A stretch of DNA of 63,430 bases, from positions 1-63,430 of the forward strand of contig DLBG01000023.1 in NCBI GenBank assembly GCA_002494135.1, read 5' to 3'. This stretch comes from Lachnospiraceae bacterium UBA7027 (lineage in GTDB: Bacteria; Bacillota; Clostridia; Lachnospirales; Lachnospiraceae). The notes below the pieces were generated by a model that saw only the letters and a list, made by a program, of their open reading frames with translations, ran no database searches and had not been told where the DNA came from. Of this stretch, positions 1-8,517 are shown piece after piece. Position 1 is the stretch's first letter. Each line of letters starts with the position of its first letter. The position numbers and the translations under genes are program-made.

Positions 1-17
1 GATTCCCGTCGGAGTCA
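1..17 (+). tRNA. 3' end of a tRNA (cut by window start)
   Basis: The first bases read as the end of a T-loop (GATT), a T-stem 3' half (CCCGT), an acceptor 3' strand (CGGAGTC) and discriminator A. This would pair with a 5' acceptor strand GACTCCG outside the window. The identity cannot be given because the anticodon is missing. A tRNA-Cys lies 60 bases downstream, so this would be a small tRNA cluster. No CCA is encoded. Confidence 0.55.
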
Positions 18-76
18 CTATTAATTATTTTTCTTTCGCTTTACGGAAAGATATGATATGATGATTTTGATGATAT

Positions 77-147
77 GGCGCCATAGCCAAGTGGTAAGGC
101 ACCGGTCTGCAACACCGTTATCACCAGTTCAAATCTGGTTGGCGCCT
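77..147 (+). tRNA. tRNA-Cys (anticodon GCA)
   Basis: A full cloverleaf can be drawn. The acceptor GGCGCCA (77-83) pairs with TGGCGCC (140-146). There is a D-arm with GGTAAGG, an anticodon loop CTGCAAC with anticodon GCA, a T-arm ACCAG/CTGGT around TTCAAAT, and discriminator U at 147, which is the usual identity base of tRNA-Cys. CCA is not encoded, so it would be added after transcription. Two overlapping TATGAT -10-like hexamers (52-57, 57-62) lie just upstream, but no good -35 is visible. Confidence 0.97.
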
Positions 148-152
148 CGAAC

Positions 153-182
153 CCCGCAGTCAATTTGACTGTGGGTTTTTTT
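153..182 (+). terminator. Intrinsic terminator after tRNA-Cys
   Basis: A 10-bp stem (153-162 with 166-175, one G-U pair) and 3-nt loop are followed by seven T residues. It ends the tRNA transcript before the ftsH promoter. Confidence 0.9.
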
Positions 183-200
183 ATGCGGGTCGATTAAACA

Positions 201-229
201 TTGAATTATTCGCCTTCCACACTTATAAT
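201..229 (+). promoter_or_regulatory. Sigma-A type promoter of ftsH
   Basis: TTGAAT (201-206), a 17-bp spacer and TATAAT (224-229). It lies between the tRNA terminator and the ftsH start at 268 and predicts a leader of about 30 nt. Confidence 0.8.
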
Positions 230-267
230 AGTATGGTATCGGCATATTATTCAGAAAGTGTGATTAA

Positions 268-2547
268 ATGGAAAATCAGAACAACGAAAACAAGAATAAG
301 CGTCAGGGCGGCGGTGGCGGAATTCTGCTCATCGTGTTCTTTCTCTTAATCTGTTTCTTTATTTTTACTTGGATTTACAGACTTCTTAACACCAATACGG
401 CAACGGAGATTACCTATAACGAGTTCCTCACCATGATTGAAGAACAGAAGGTGGAAAGTGTTGTAATCGGTGAAACCCGAATTGATATTTTCCCGGTCGG
501 AACCAAAGCAAATGCCGTCAAAAACTGGCTTTTAAGCGGTACCACACAGGAGTCTTATTACACGGGTAAAACCGAGGAGGACGGAGTTTTAACCGCCAGG
601 CTTCTGGAAGCCGGAATTGAAGTAAAGGGCGAGATTCCAAGCAATTCTTCTCAAATTTGGTACATTCTGTTTGCATATGTTCTGCCTACGGTTCTGTTTG
701 TGATTTTTGCCGTTGCGGTTTTCCGCAGAATGTCAAAAAGTGACGGTATCGGCGGTTTTATGAACGTCGGAAAATCCAATGCAAAGGTTTATGTACAGAA
801 ATCCACGGGTGTAAAATTCGAGGATGTTAAAGGCGTGGATGAAGCCATAGATTCCCTGAAGGAAGTGGTTGATTTCCTTCACAATCCCGATCGTTATGTA
901 AAAATCGGTGCCCGCCTTCCGAAGGGCGTTTTGCTTGTAGGCCCTCCCGGAACCGGTAAAACCATGCTGGCCAAGGCCTGTGCAGGCGAGGCAAATGTTC
1001 CGTTCTTTTCCCTGACCGGTTCCGATTTCGTGGAACTGTATGTCGGAGTCGGAGCATCCCGTGTACGCGATTTGTTTAAAGAAGCGGAGAAAAATGCTCC
1101 CTGTATTGTATTCATCGATGAAATCGATGCCATCGGCCGCAGCCGTGATTCAAAATACGGCGGCGGAAATGAAGAAAGAGAACAGACGTTAAACCAGCTG
1201 CTTTCCGAAATGGATGGCTTTGACGGAAATAAAGGTATCATTATTCTTGCGGCAACCAACCGCCCCGAAATTCTGGATAAAGCGCTGCTTCGTCCCGGCC
1301 GTTTTGACCGTCGTGTTGTAGTGGAAAAACCCGATTTAAAGGGCCGTGTGGCTATTTTAAAGGTACACGCAAAGAATGTGAAACTTGACGAGACCGTGAA
1401 CTTTGAGGAAGTGGCACTTGCCACCAGCGGCGCGACTGGTTCCGACCTGGCCAATATGGTGAACGAGGCGGCTATTACCGCCGTTAAGGAAGGCCGTGCG
1501 TTTGTAGGTCAGAAAGACCTTTTAAATGCCGTGGAAATTGTCCTTGTGGGTAAGGAAAAGAAAGATCGTATCCTTACCGAGCAGGAACGAAAAATCGTTT
1601 CCTACCACGAAGTCGGCCATGCCATGATTTCCGCGCTGCAGAAGAATTCCGAACCGGTACAGAAAATTACAATCGTGCCCCGCACCATGGGTGCATTGGG
1701 ATATGTTATGCAGGTCCCCGAGGAAGAGAAATACCTTGATTCCAAGGAAGAACTTCATGATGAAATGGTAGAGCTTTTGGGCGGGCGTGCTGCGGAGGAG
1801 CTGGTTTTCGGAACGATTACCACCGGCGCCGCAAACGATATCGAAAGAGCGACGAACATTGCCCGTTCCATGATTGCGCTTTACGGTATGAGCGAGAAAT
1901 TCGGTCATGTGCAGTTTGAGTCCGTGGAAAGCAGATATCTGGACGGCAGAACCGTAATGAACTGCGCGGACAAGACCACCGCGGAAATCGATAAAGAAGT
2001 GATGGCCATGATCAAGGAATGTTATAAGGAAGCATATAAGATGCTGAAGAAAAACCGTGACATTCTGGATAAAATCGCTGCTCACCTGATTGAAAAAGAA
2101 ACCATTACAGGCCATGAGTTCATGGAAATATATTGCAGAGAAAAAGGAATTCCCGTACCGCCTCCGAAAGATAACGGACTGCAGTTCGGAAGAACGGCAG
2201 CGGAGAAACCGATTTCCGTCAAACCGCCGGTGAGTGAGGAAAGCAAAGACACGAGCGCCGCCAAAGAAGAGAGTACAGCGCCTGAAAACGGTTTTGCCAA
2301 AGACGATGAGGACGAGGACTCCTATTTTACAAAGCAGGAGGAAACCCGTTACGGAATCAGCAAATCCGAGCTTGACGAGTTAAACGAAATCGTGGACGAG
2401 GAAATCAAAAAAGAAGAGCAAAAAGCTCTGGAAGAACAGAAACCGGAAGATCAACAGAGGCCCGAAGAAAAACAGGATGACGGTTTCGATGAATTCCAGG
2501 ACATTTTAAACAAAAGGGCAGAAGGGAAGAATGACGAGGTAGAATAA
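268..2547 (+). CDS. ftsH: ATP-dependent zinc metalloprotease FtsH
   Basis: Membrane-anchored AAA+ protease that extracts and degrades membrane and short-lived cytosolic proteins as a hexamer. The 759-residue protein has an N-terminal transmembrane segment (about 19-40), an extracytoplasmic domain, a second membrane segment (about 130-152), and an AAA module with Walker A GPPGTGKT (225-232) and Walker B IVFIDEID. The M41 peptidase domain has zinc motif HEVGH (447-451). It is longer than the usual 600-650 residues because of an acidic, Glu/Lys-rich tail from about residue 640, which looks disordered. The ATG is preceded by only a weak Shine-Dalgarno site. It is first in an operon with uvrC, 6 bp downstream. 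Function is certain from the motifs; a role for the tail is unknown. Confidence 0.97.
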   Translation: MENQNNENKNKRQGGGGGILLIVFFLLICFFIFTWIYRLLNTNTATEITYNEFLTMIEEQKVESVVIGETRIDIFPVGTKANAVKNWLLSGTTQESYYTGKTEEDGVLTARLLEAGIEVKGEIPSNSSQIWYILFAYVLPTVLFVIFAVAVFRRMSKSDGIGGFMNVGKSNAKVYVQKSTGVKFEDVKGVDEAIDSLKEVVDFLHNPDRYVKIGARLPKGVLLVGPPGTGKTMLAKACAGEANVPFFSLTGSDFVELYVGVGASRVRDLFKEAEKNAPCIVFIDEIDAIGRSRDSKYGGGNEEREQTLNQLLSEMDGFDGNKGIIILAATNRPEILDKALLRPGRFDRRVVVEKPDLKGRVAILKVHAKNVKLDETVNFEEVALATSGATGSDLANMVNEAAITAVKEGRAFVGQKDLLNAVEIVLVGKEKKDRILTEQERKIVSYHEVGHAMISALQKNSEPVQKITIVPRTMGALGYVMQVPEEEKYLDSKEELHDEMVELLGGRAAEELVFGTITTGAANDIERATNIARSMIALYGMSEKFGHVQFESVESRYLDGRTVMNCADKTTAEIDKEVMAMIKECYKEAYKMLKKNRDILDKIAAHLIEKETITGHEFMEIYCREKGIPVPPPKDNGLQFGRTAAEKPISVKPPVSEESKDTSAAKEESTAPENGFAKDDEDEDSYFTKQEETRYGISKSELDELNEIVDEEIKKEEQKALEEQKPEDQQRPEEKQDDGFDEFQDILNKRAEGKNDEVE

Positions 2548-2553
2548 GATTTC

Positions 2554-4431
2554 GTGAGCGATTTTTGCATAGAAGAGGAATTAAAAAAACTCCCGGGAAG
2601 TCCCGGGGTTTATATCATGCATGATGCGTTCGATACCATCATTTATGTCGGTAAGGCCGTAAACTTGAAAAACAGAGTGCGGTCTTATTTTCGTGCCGGG
2701 GTTCCCCATACCGCAAAAATCGAGAAAATGATTTCCTTAATCGATCATTTCGAATACATTCTTACGGATTCGGAACTTGAAGCCCTGGTGCTGGAAAATA
2801 ATCTGATTAAGGAGCATTCCCCGAAATACAACACTCTTTTAAAAGACGACAAAACCTATCCCTATATCAAGGTAACCGTTGCCGAGGATTATCCGAGAAT
2901 TCTTTTTTCAAGACAGATGAAAAAGGATAAAAGCAGGTATTTCGGACCGTACACTTCAGCTTTTGCGGTAAAGGAAACCATTGATCTGATGAATAAACTC
3001 TACAGACTCAGAACCTGCAACCGTTTCATAAAAGAGGGGGAAGAAAATGCCTCCGGCCGTCCCTGCCTGAACTATCACATGAAGCAGTGCATGGCTCCCT
3101 GTACAGGAAACGTTTCCAGGGAAGAATATCGTTCGAATGTGGAAAAGGCACTGGATTTTCTGAACGGAAACTACGGTGAAATTTTAAAGAGCCTTGAAAA
3201 ACAGATGGAGGAAGCCAGCGAACGCCTGGCTTTTGAGGAAGCTGCGGAGATCAGGGAATTGTATTTCAGTGTGAAGAGCATCGCCCAGAAGCAGAAGATT
3301 ACGGATTATGAGGGTGAGGATAAGGACTATATCGGTATCGCATCCGGAGAAAAGGATGTTGCCGTTCAGGTATTTTTCGTAAGAGCCGGAAAACTAATCG
3401 GCAGGGAACATTTTTTGTTAAATGACTGCGCGGAAGATGAAAAAGGGGAGGTGCTTTCCTCCTTCTTAAGACAATTTTACGCGGGCACACCGTATGTCCC
3501 GACGGAAATCTATGTCGGGGAAGAAGTGCCGGATCGGACATTAATCGAGGAATGGCTTTCCAAAAAGAAGGGACGGAAGGTTCTGATTAAGGTCGCCGTC
3601 AGAGGGCGGAAGGAGAAACTTTTGGAACTCGCCGGCAGGAATGCGGCACTCGTTCTTTCCCAGGATGCGGAAAAAATCAAACGTGAGGAAGCAAGAACAC
3701 TCGGTGCGGTAAAGGAAATCGAGAATCTCCTCGGGATCCCGAGCATCGAGCGGATGGAAGCATTTGATATTTCGAATACTTCGGGCTTTGCCAACGTAGC
3801 CAGCATGGTGGTTTTTGAAAAGGGCAAACCGAAGAAAAGCGATTACCGGAAGTTTCGCATGAAAACCGTAACCGGCCCCGATGATTACGCCTGCATGAAG
3901 GAAGCTCTTACCAGACGCTTTGAACACGGACTGAAACTGCAATCCGGGGAGGAGCCTTCGCAGGACAGTTTTGTAAAATTTCCGGATCTTCTGTTAATGG
4001 ACGGCGGAAGAGGTCAGGTAAACATTGCCGAAGAAGTGCTTTCGGATCTTGGAATTCATGTCCCGGTCTGCGGCATGGTCAAGGATGACAATCACAGGAC
4101 CAGAGGAATTTATTATCAAAATGTGGAATTGCCGATTGACACCCGCTCGGAGGGGTTTAAACTAATAACTAGGGTGCAGGATGAAGCGCACCGCTTCGCA
4201 ATCGAATACCACCGTTCCCTTCGTACGAAGGCACAAGTGCATTCGGTTCTGGACGAGATTCCCGGTATCGGAGAAAAAAGAAGACGAGCGTTGATGAAAG
4301 CGTTCACTTCCATTGAAGATCTGAAGGCGGCGGACGTGGAGACGATTGCTGCCCTGCCGGAAATACCCAAAAATGTTGCAGAAGGAATATACGAATTCCT
4401 TCACGCGAAAGACGATGAAAAGAAAGGCTGA
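2554..4431 (+). CDS. uvrC: Excinuclease ABC subunit C
   Basis: UvrC makes the dual incisions in nucleotide excision repair after recruitment by UvrB at DNA lesions. The 625-residue protein has the N-terminal GIY-YIG nuclease domain (GVYIMHD and IIYVGKA near residues 18-35), a Cys cluster near 150-185, a UVR helical hairpin (about 205-240) that binds UvrB, and the RNase H-like second nuclease (EAFDISN, LLLMDGGRGQ). It ends in a C-terminal helix-hairpin-helix DNA-binding region (IPGIGEKRRRAL). Length is normal for the family. The start is GTG, preceded by GAGG within the end of ftsH. The 6-bp gap suggests cotranscription with ftsH. Confidence 0.97.
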   Translation: MSDFCIEEELKKLPGSPGVYIMHDAFDTIIYVGKAVNLKNRVRSYFRAGVPHTAKIEKMISLIDHFEYILTDSELEALVLENNLIKEHSPKYNTLLKDDKTYPYIKVTVAEDYPRILFSRQMKKDKSRYFGPYTSAFAVKETIDLMNKLYRLRTCNRFIKEGEENASGRPCLNYHMKQCMAPCTGNVSREEYRSNVEKALDFLNGNYGEILKSLEKQMEEASERLAFEEAAEIRELYFSVKSIAQKQKITDYEGEDKDYIGIASGEKDVAVQVFFVRAGKLIGREHFLLNDCAEDEKGEVLSSFLRQFYAGTPYVPTEIYVGEEVPDRTLIEEWLSKKKGRKVLIKVAVRGRKEKLLELAGRNAALVLSQDAEKIKREEARTLGAVKEIENLLGIPSIERMEAFDISNTSGFANVASMVVFEKGKPKKSDYRKFRMKTVTGPDDYACMKEALTRRFEHGLKLQSGEEPSQDSFVKFPDLLLMDGGRGQVNIAEEVLSDLGIHVPVCGMVKDDNHRTRGIYYQNVELPIDTRSEGFKLITRVQDEAHRFAIEYHRSLRTKAQVHSVLDEIPGIGEKRRRALMKAFTSIEDLKAADVETIAALPEIPKNVAEGIYEFLHAKDDEKKG

Positions 4432-4448
4432 CGCCGGGGGAGAGGAAT

Positions 4449-5054
4449 ATGGATAACAAACAGGACATGGATTTTATCAGGGAATCCGGAAACCATCTGA
4501 TAAAGGAAATGACTCTTCTGCAACTGAAAATTAAAGAAGCGCTTGTTTTCAGCCGTCGGGATATCAATACCGACAAAAGTGCAAGCGAGGCAATCGGAGG
4601 CAGGAAGTATGAACTTCTCTTCGAAATCAGAGATCTGATTGCGCAGGTAAAACCGGATTATCTCGGATTTATGGAGTTTTTACATTTTCCCGCCGGCCGT
4701 TCCGAATGGGAACTGCCGTTTGACGAGGAATTTAAAGATGTTGATATCAACATGGACTGCCAGGCAATCGACCGGTTCTTTGACATAAACTTAAAAAAAG
4801 TCTATATGGATGTAAGGACTTGCAGGCAAAGTGCGATTATGGCATTTCATGCCGCTATGGACGGAAGGATGTATTACAGGTGTCCCTGTTGCGAAAGCAC
4901 TTATTTTCTGAAGAACGGGGACTATGACATCTGTCCCGTCTGCAACTGGGAGAATGATAAGACCCAGAATACGAATCAAAACTACAGAGGCGGAGCTAAC
5001 AAGGACAGTCTGAATGAAGCGAGTGTCAAATTTCACACCCTTTTGGCGGACTGA
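4449..5054 (+). CDS. CPCC-motif cysteine-rich protein
   Basis: A 201-residue protein. The C-terminal third (from about residue 140) carries CPCC followed by ICPVC and then NWENDKTQ...YRGGANKDSLNEA. This matches the Cys-rich CPCC family, small putative zinc-ribbon proteins of unknown function. The N-terminal 130 residues are helical and acidic with no recognised domain. Standalone CPCC proteins are usually shorter, so this may be a fusion to a second domain. The ATG is well placed behind GGGGGAGAGG. It sits 17 bp after uvrC and before a lipoprotein. No function can be assigned; metal binding is inferred from the four cysteines. Confidence 0.8.
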   Translation: MDNKQDMDFIRESGNHLIKEMTLLQLKIKEALVFSRRDINTDKSASEAIGGRKYELLFEIRDLIAQVKPDYLGFMEFLHFPAGRSEWELPFDEEFKDVDINMDCQAIDRFFDINLKKVYMDVRTCRQSAIMAFHAAMDGRMYYRCPCCESTYFLKNGDYDICPVCNWENDKTQNTNQNYRGGANKDSLNEASVKFHTLLAD

Positions 5055-5071
5055 AACAGAGAGGAGATTCC

Positions 5072-5641
5072 ATGAAACAATTCCGGAATAAAATCGGTAA
5101 AATAGCAGTAGCGGCAACCGTTGCGGCATTCGGTGCATTTTTCATCGGATGTACCACGGAAATGGATCATTACGATAACGCAATCAAACAGGAACAGAAA
5201 TATGTGGAGACCATTTCCGATGCCAAGGACAGAGACAGCGAAGTCGAGCAGCAGTATGAGGATATTATCGAAGATGACGACGGAGAGTCTGACAGTCAGG
5301 CCCAAAGCGAAGAGGTCGGAAAAGAGGACAGTGAGGTTGTAAGCGAGGAAAAAAGCGAACCGAAAAAAACGGGGAACCTGACTTTCCGCAAGAAGAAATA
5401 TCTGGATGAGCATTACGAGAAACACGGAAAAGAAATGGGCTTTGCGAACGCGGAGGAATACCTTGCGGCAGCGAATGCGGTGGTTGTAAATCCCGATGCG
5501 CTTCACAAAAAAGAGAAAGAAGACAATGATGATATCTATTACGTGGAGGCAACGAACGAGTTCGTGGTGGTCTCCTCGGACGGATATATTCGAACCTATT
5601 TTAACCCGAGCGGGGGAATTGATTATTACAACAGACAGTAA
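5072..5641 (+). CDS. Putative lipoprotein, unknown function
   Basis: A 189-residue protein with a type II signal peptide: basic start, hydrophobic stretch and lipobox FIGC ending in Cys27. It should be lipidated and held on the outer face of the membrane. The mature part begins with a Glu/Asp/Ser-rich acidic linker (about 40-105). A small C-terminal region follows (about 110-189) with the motifs HYEKHGKEMGF and YVEATNEFVVVSSDGYIRTY. That tail resembles domains that end with YxN-type hydrophobic repeats in clostridial lipoproteins, but I cannot name the family. A Shine-Dalgarno GAGAGGAG precedes the ATG. It lies between the CPCC gene and hprK with no promoter visible. Confidence 0.75.
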   Translation: MKQFRNKIGKIAVAATVAAFGAFFIGCTTEMDHYDNAIKQEQKYVETISDAKDRDSEVEQQYEDIIEDDDGESDSQAQSEEVGKEDSEVVSEEKSEPKKTGNLTFRKKKYLDEHYEKHGKEMGFANAEEYLAAANAVVVNPDALHKKEKEDNDDIYYVEATNEFVVVSSDGYIRTYFNPSGGIDYYNRQ

Positions 5642-5675
5642 CGGGGTATCAGACAAATAAGGGAGGGCGAAAAAC

Positions 5676-6620
5676 ATGCCAAGTATCAGTTTACAGAGAA
5701 TCGTGGAAAAAGCAAAACTGGAAGCTTTGACACCGGAGATTCCCATTGACAAAATTAAAATCAAACAGCCGGACATTAACCGTCCCGCACTTCAGATGGC
5801 AGGCTTCTTTGAAAACTACGAAGCAACCCGTCTGCAGATTATCGGATTCGTGGAATACCGTTATATGGAATCCCTTTCTCCCGAAAGAAAGGAAGAGATT
5901 TACAGCAAACTTTTAAGTTATCCCATTCCCTGTATTGTATTCTGCAGAGATCTGGAACCGGACGAACTTTTCCGGAAAAAAGCTGTGGAAAACGGTGTGC
6001 CTTTGTTTAAAACGAAGAACACGACCTCCGTATTCATGGCGGAAACCATTCGCTGGCTGAATGTAAAATTAGCTCCCTGCATTTCCATTCACGGTGTTTT
6101 GGTCGATGTATACGGCGAAGGCGTTTTGATCACCGGTGAGAGCGGAATTGGTAAGAGTGAGGCGGCGCTGGAATTAATCAAGCGTGGTCACCGTCTGGTT
6201 ACCGATGATGTTGTGGAAATCCGTAAGGTCAGCGAGGATACCCTGATCGGAACCGCTCCGGACACAACCAAGCATTTTATCGAACTTCGAGGAATCGGTA
6301 TTGTGGACGTAAAGACTCTGTTCGGTGTTTCCTCCGTTAAGGAGACGCAGAACATCGACCTTGTCATTAAACTGGAAGACTGGAACAAGGATACGGAATA
6401 CGATCGCCTCGGTTTGGAAGAACAGTACACGGAATATCTCGGAAACAAGGTTGTCTGCCATAATATTCCGGTGCGTCCCGGACGTAACCTTGCCATCGTT
6501 TGCGAAACCGCAGCCGTAAACCACAGACAGAAGAAGATGGGTTACAATGCGGCTCAGGAGCTTTATAAGCGTGTACAGAATTCCCTTGCCCAGAGACGCG
6601 AAGAGGACGAGGAAGACTAA
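5676..6620 (+). CDS. hprK: HPr kinase/phosphorylase
   Basis: Bifunctional enzyme that phosphorylates HPr or Crh on the regulatory serine using ATP and reverses this by phosphorolysis. It is the sensor of carbon catabolite control in Firmicutes. The 314-residue length is typical. The N-terminal domain (1-130) is followed by conserved His139 in ISIHGVLVD, Walker A GESGIGKS (154-161), the TDDVVEIRKV strand and the family signature around ELRGIGIVDVKTLFG. The Shine-Dalgarno is AGGGAGG. A probable substrate, the Crh-like gene at 10362, is in the same gene run. The glucokinase gene follows directly, which agrees with a carbon-control role. Confidence 0.96.
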   Translation: MPSISLQRIVEKAKLEALTPEIPIDKIKIKQPDINRPALQMAGFFENYEATRLQIIGFVEYRYMESLSPERKEEIYSKLLSYPIPCIVFCRDLEPDELFRKKAVENGVPLFKTKNTTSVFMAETIRWLNVKLAPCISIHGVLVDVYGEGVLITGESGIGKSEAALELIKRGHRLVTDDVVEIRKVSEDTLIGTAPDTTKHFIELRGIGIVDVKTLFGVSSVKETQNIDLVIKLEDWNKDTEYDRLGLEEQYTEYLGNKVVCHNIPVRPGRNLAIVCETAAVNHRQKKMGYNAAQELYKRVQNSLAQRREEDEED

Positions 6621-6662
6621 ATCGGATTATTTTACGACAATAATATTTCGGAGGATAAAGAA

Positions 6663-7598
6663 ATGGCACAGTATGTATTTGCGGTAGATCTCGGAGGAAC
6701 CACGGTGAAACTCGGTCTCTTTGATTCCGAGGGAAATGTACTCGACAAGTGGGAAATCATTACGAGAAAGGAAAACGGCGGAGAACAGATTCTGCCGGAT
6801 ATTGCGAAGTCCATAGCGGATAAAATCGGCGAAAAGCAGATTTCAAAAGAAGACATCATCGGTGTCGGAATCGGGGTACCCGGTCCCGTGGATTCCAAGG
6901 GAACCATCTACAAGGCAGCCAATTTAGGCTGGGGTGTATTCAATGTAAGCGAGAAGCTCGGAGAACTTACGAATCTTCCCGTAAAGACCGGAAATGATGC
7001 CAACGTTGCGGCACTCGGTGAAATGTGGAAAGGCGGCGGACAGGGATATTCCAGCATTGTAGCGGTCACTCTGGGAACCGGTGTCGGAGGTGGTGTTATC
7101 ATCGAAGGCAGGCTGGTTGCGGGCGCAACCGGAGCCGGCGGAGAAATCGGACATATTCATGTGGAAGACAACGAACTGATCAGCTGCGGATGCGGAAACA
7201 AGGGATGTCTGGAACAGTATGCTTCCGCTACGGGTATTACCAGACTCGCAAACGAAAGACTTAAGCAGGATGATATGCCGAGCGTTTTAAGAGAAGGCGA
7301 AGTCAGTGCAAAGGCTGTATTTGATGCCGTAAAGGCAGGAGACAGACTGGCCGTGGAAGTGGCGGAGATTTTCGGCATGTATCTCGGAAAAGGTCTTGCA
7401 ACCGTTGCCTGTGTAGTGAACCCGGAAGCGTTTGTAATCGGCGGAGGCGTGAGCAAAGCCGGAGAAGTATTGTTTGATTTTATCGAGAAGAATTATAAAA
7501 AATACGTTTTCCACGGTGCAAAGGATGCGAAGTTCTGCCTTGCAACCCTCGGAAACGATGCAGGTATTTACGGCGCGGCGAAACTTGTTCTTGAATAA
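6663..7598 (+). CDS. glcK: ROK-family glucokinase
   Basis: Phosphorylates glucose (or a related hexose) with ATP to the 6-phosphate in the cytosol. The 311-residue protein starts with the phosphate-binding motif AVDLGGTTVKLG. It has the sugar-binding segment GNDANVAALGE, the ROK signature VTLGTGVGGGVI, and the zinc motif GEIGHIHV...CGCGNKGCLEQYAS that marks ROK kinases as opposed to non-ROK glucokinases. Length and order match family glucokinases. The ATG is behind CGGAGG. It sits 42 bp after hprK, the usual order in Lachnospiraceae. Glucose as the main substrate is inferred from family and context. Confidence 0.93.
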   Translation: MAQYVFAVDLGGTTVKLGLFDSEGNVLDKWEIITRKENGGEQILPDIAKSIADKIGEKQISKEDIIGVGIGVPGPVDSKGTIYKAANLGWGVFNVSEKLGELTNLPVKTGNDANVAALGEMWKGGGQGYSSIVAVTLGTGVGGGVIIEGRLVAGATGAGGEIGHIHVEDNELISCGCGNKGCLEQYASATGITRLANERLKQDDMPSVLREGEVSAKAVFDAVKAGDRLAVEVAEIFGMYLGKGLATVACVVNPEAFVIGGGVSKAGEVLFDFIEKNYKKYVFHGAKDAKFCLATLGNDAGIYGAAKLVLE

Positions 7599-7607
7599 AG
7601 GATGATT

Positions 7608-8516
7608 ATGACTGGGGACCAGAAAGAAAAACTGAAAAATCTCTTGGAAGAATCGGAGGTTCTGTTTGACGAACCGATGAAATTACATACCACATTCCGA
7701 ATCGGCGGAAATGCGGAATGCTTCGTCAGGATACAAAATATCGAGGAACTTTCGGCACTTGTGGAATTCTGCAGAAGAGAAGATCTGCCCTTTTTCTTCA
7801 TGGGAAAAGGAAGTAATCTTTTGGTAAGCGATAACGGAATCGCAGGTGTTGTTGCGACGTTTGGCGACGGAATGAGCGACATCATTGTCAAAGACGACAT
7901 GATTATTGCGGAAGGCGGGGCATCCCTGTCGGCTGTTGCAAGCCATGCGCTGCAAAAAGGTTTAACCGGTTTTGAATTCGCGGCAGGAATTCCCGGTTCC
8001 GTCGGCGGCGCAGTCCGTATGAATGCCGGAGCCTACGGCGGGGAAATGTCCCAGGTAGTCGGCTGGGTCAGGGTATTGACACCGGACGGAAATATCAAAA
8101 CCATTCTCGGAGCGCATCTGGAATTCGGATATCGTACATCTATTTTGAAAGATGTACCGTATATCGTTCTTTCCTGCGGCATTCAGCTGATGCCGGGAGA
8201 TGAAAAACAGATTCGGATTACCATGCTGGAATTAGGCGCAAGAAGAAGAGAGAAACAGCCTCTTGAATATCCAAGTGCCGGCAGTACATTTAAAAGGCCG
8301 GAAGGATATTTTGCCGGCAAGCTGATTGAGGAAGCCGGATGCAGGGGCCTTTCCGTCGGAGGCGCGAAGGTCAGCGAGAAACACTGCGGCTTTATTATCA
8401 ATGAGAACGATGCTACGGCAAAAGATGTTTCGCAGCTGATAGAAGAAGTAAGAAAGAGGGTTTACGAGAATTCCGGAATTCTTTTGGAACCGGAAATAAT
8501 CTTTATGGGGGAGTAA
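7608..8516 (+). CDS. murB: UDP-N-acetylenolpyruvoylglucosamine reductase
   Basis: FAD- and NADPH-dependent reductase making UDP-MurNAc, the second committed step of peptidoglycan precursor synthesis. The FAD-binding region has HTTFRIGG and FMGKGSNLLVSD. A glycine-rich segment EFAAGIPGSVGGAVRMNAGAYGG is split over about 120-145. The catalytic serine region is PSAGSTFKRP. These make it a type II (shorter, Gram-positive) MurB. An ATG at 7602 is in frame, but the AAAGGA Shine-Dalgarno (7597-7602) overlaps it and fits the ATG at 7608 with a 5-nt spacer, so 7608 is chosen. It lies 9 bp after glcK and is followed by rapZ. Confidence 0.95.
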   Translation: MTGDQKEKLKNLLEESEVLFDEPMKLHTTFRIGGNAECFVRIQNIEELSALVEFCRREDLPFFFMGKGSNLLVSDNGIAGVVATFGDGMSDIIVKDDMIIAEGGASLSAVASHALQKGLTGFEFAAGIPGSVGGAVRMNAGAYGGEMSQVVGWVRVLTPDGNIKTILGAHLEFGYRTSILKDVPYIVLSCGIQLMPGDEKQIRITMLELGARRREKQPLEYPSAGSTFKRPEGYFAGKLIEEAGCRGLSVGGAKVSEKHCGFIINENDATAKDVSQLIEEVRKRVYENSGILLEPEIIFMGE

Positions 8517-8517
8517 T

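Noticed and set aside
5033..5776. - strand open frame of 247 codons opposite the lipoprotein gene
   Set aside because: It spans three + strand gene boundaries with good Shine-Dalgarno sites and has no start signal of its own. Apparent hydrophobicity comes from acidic codons read backwards.
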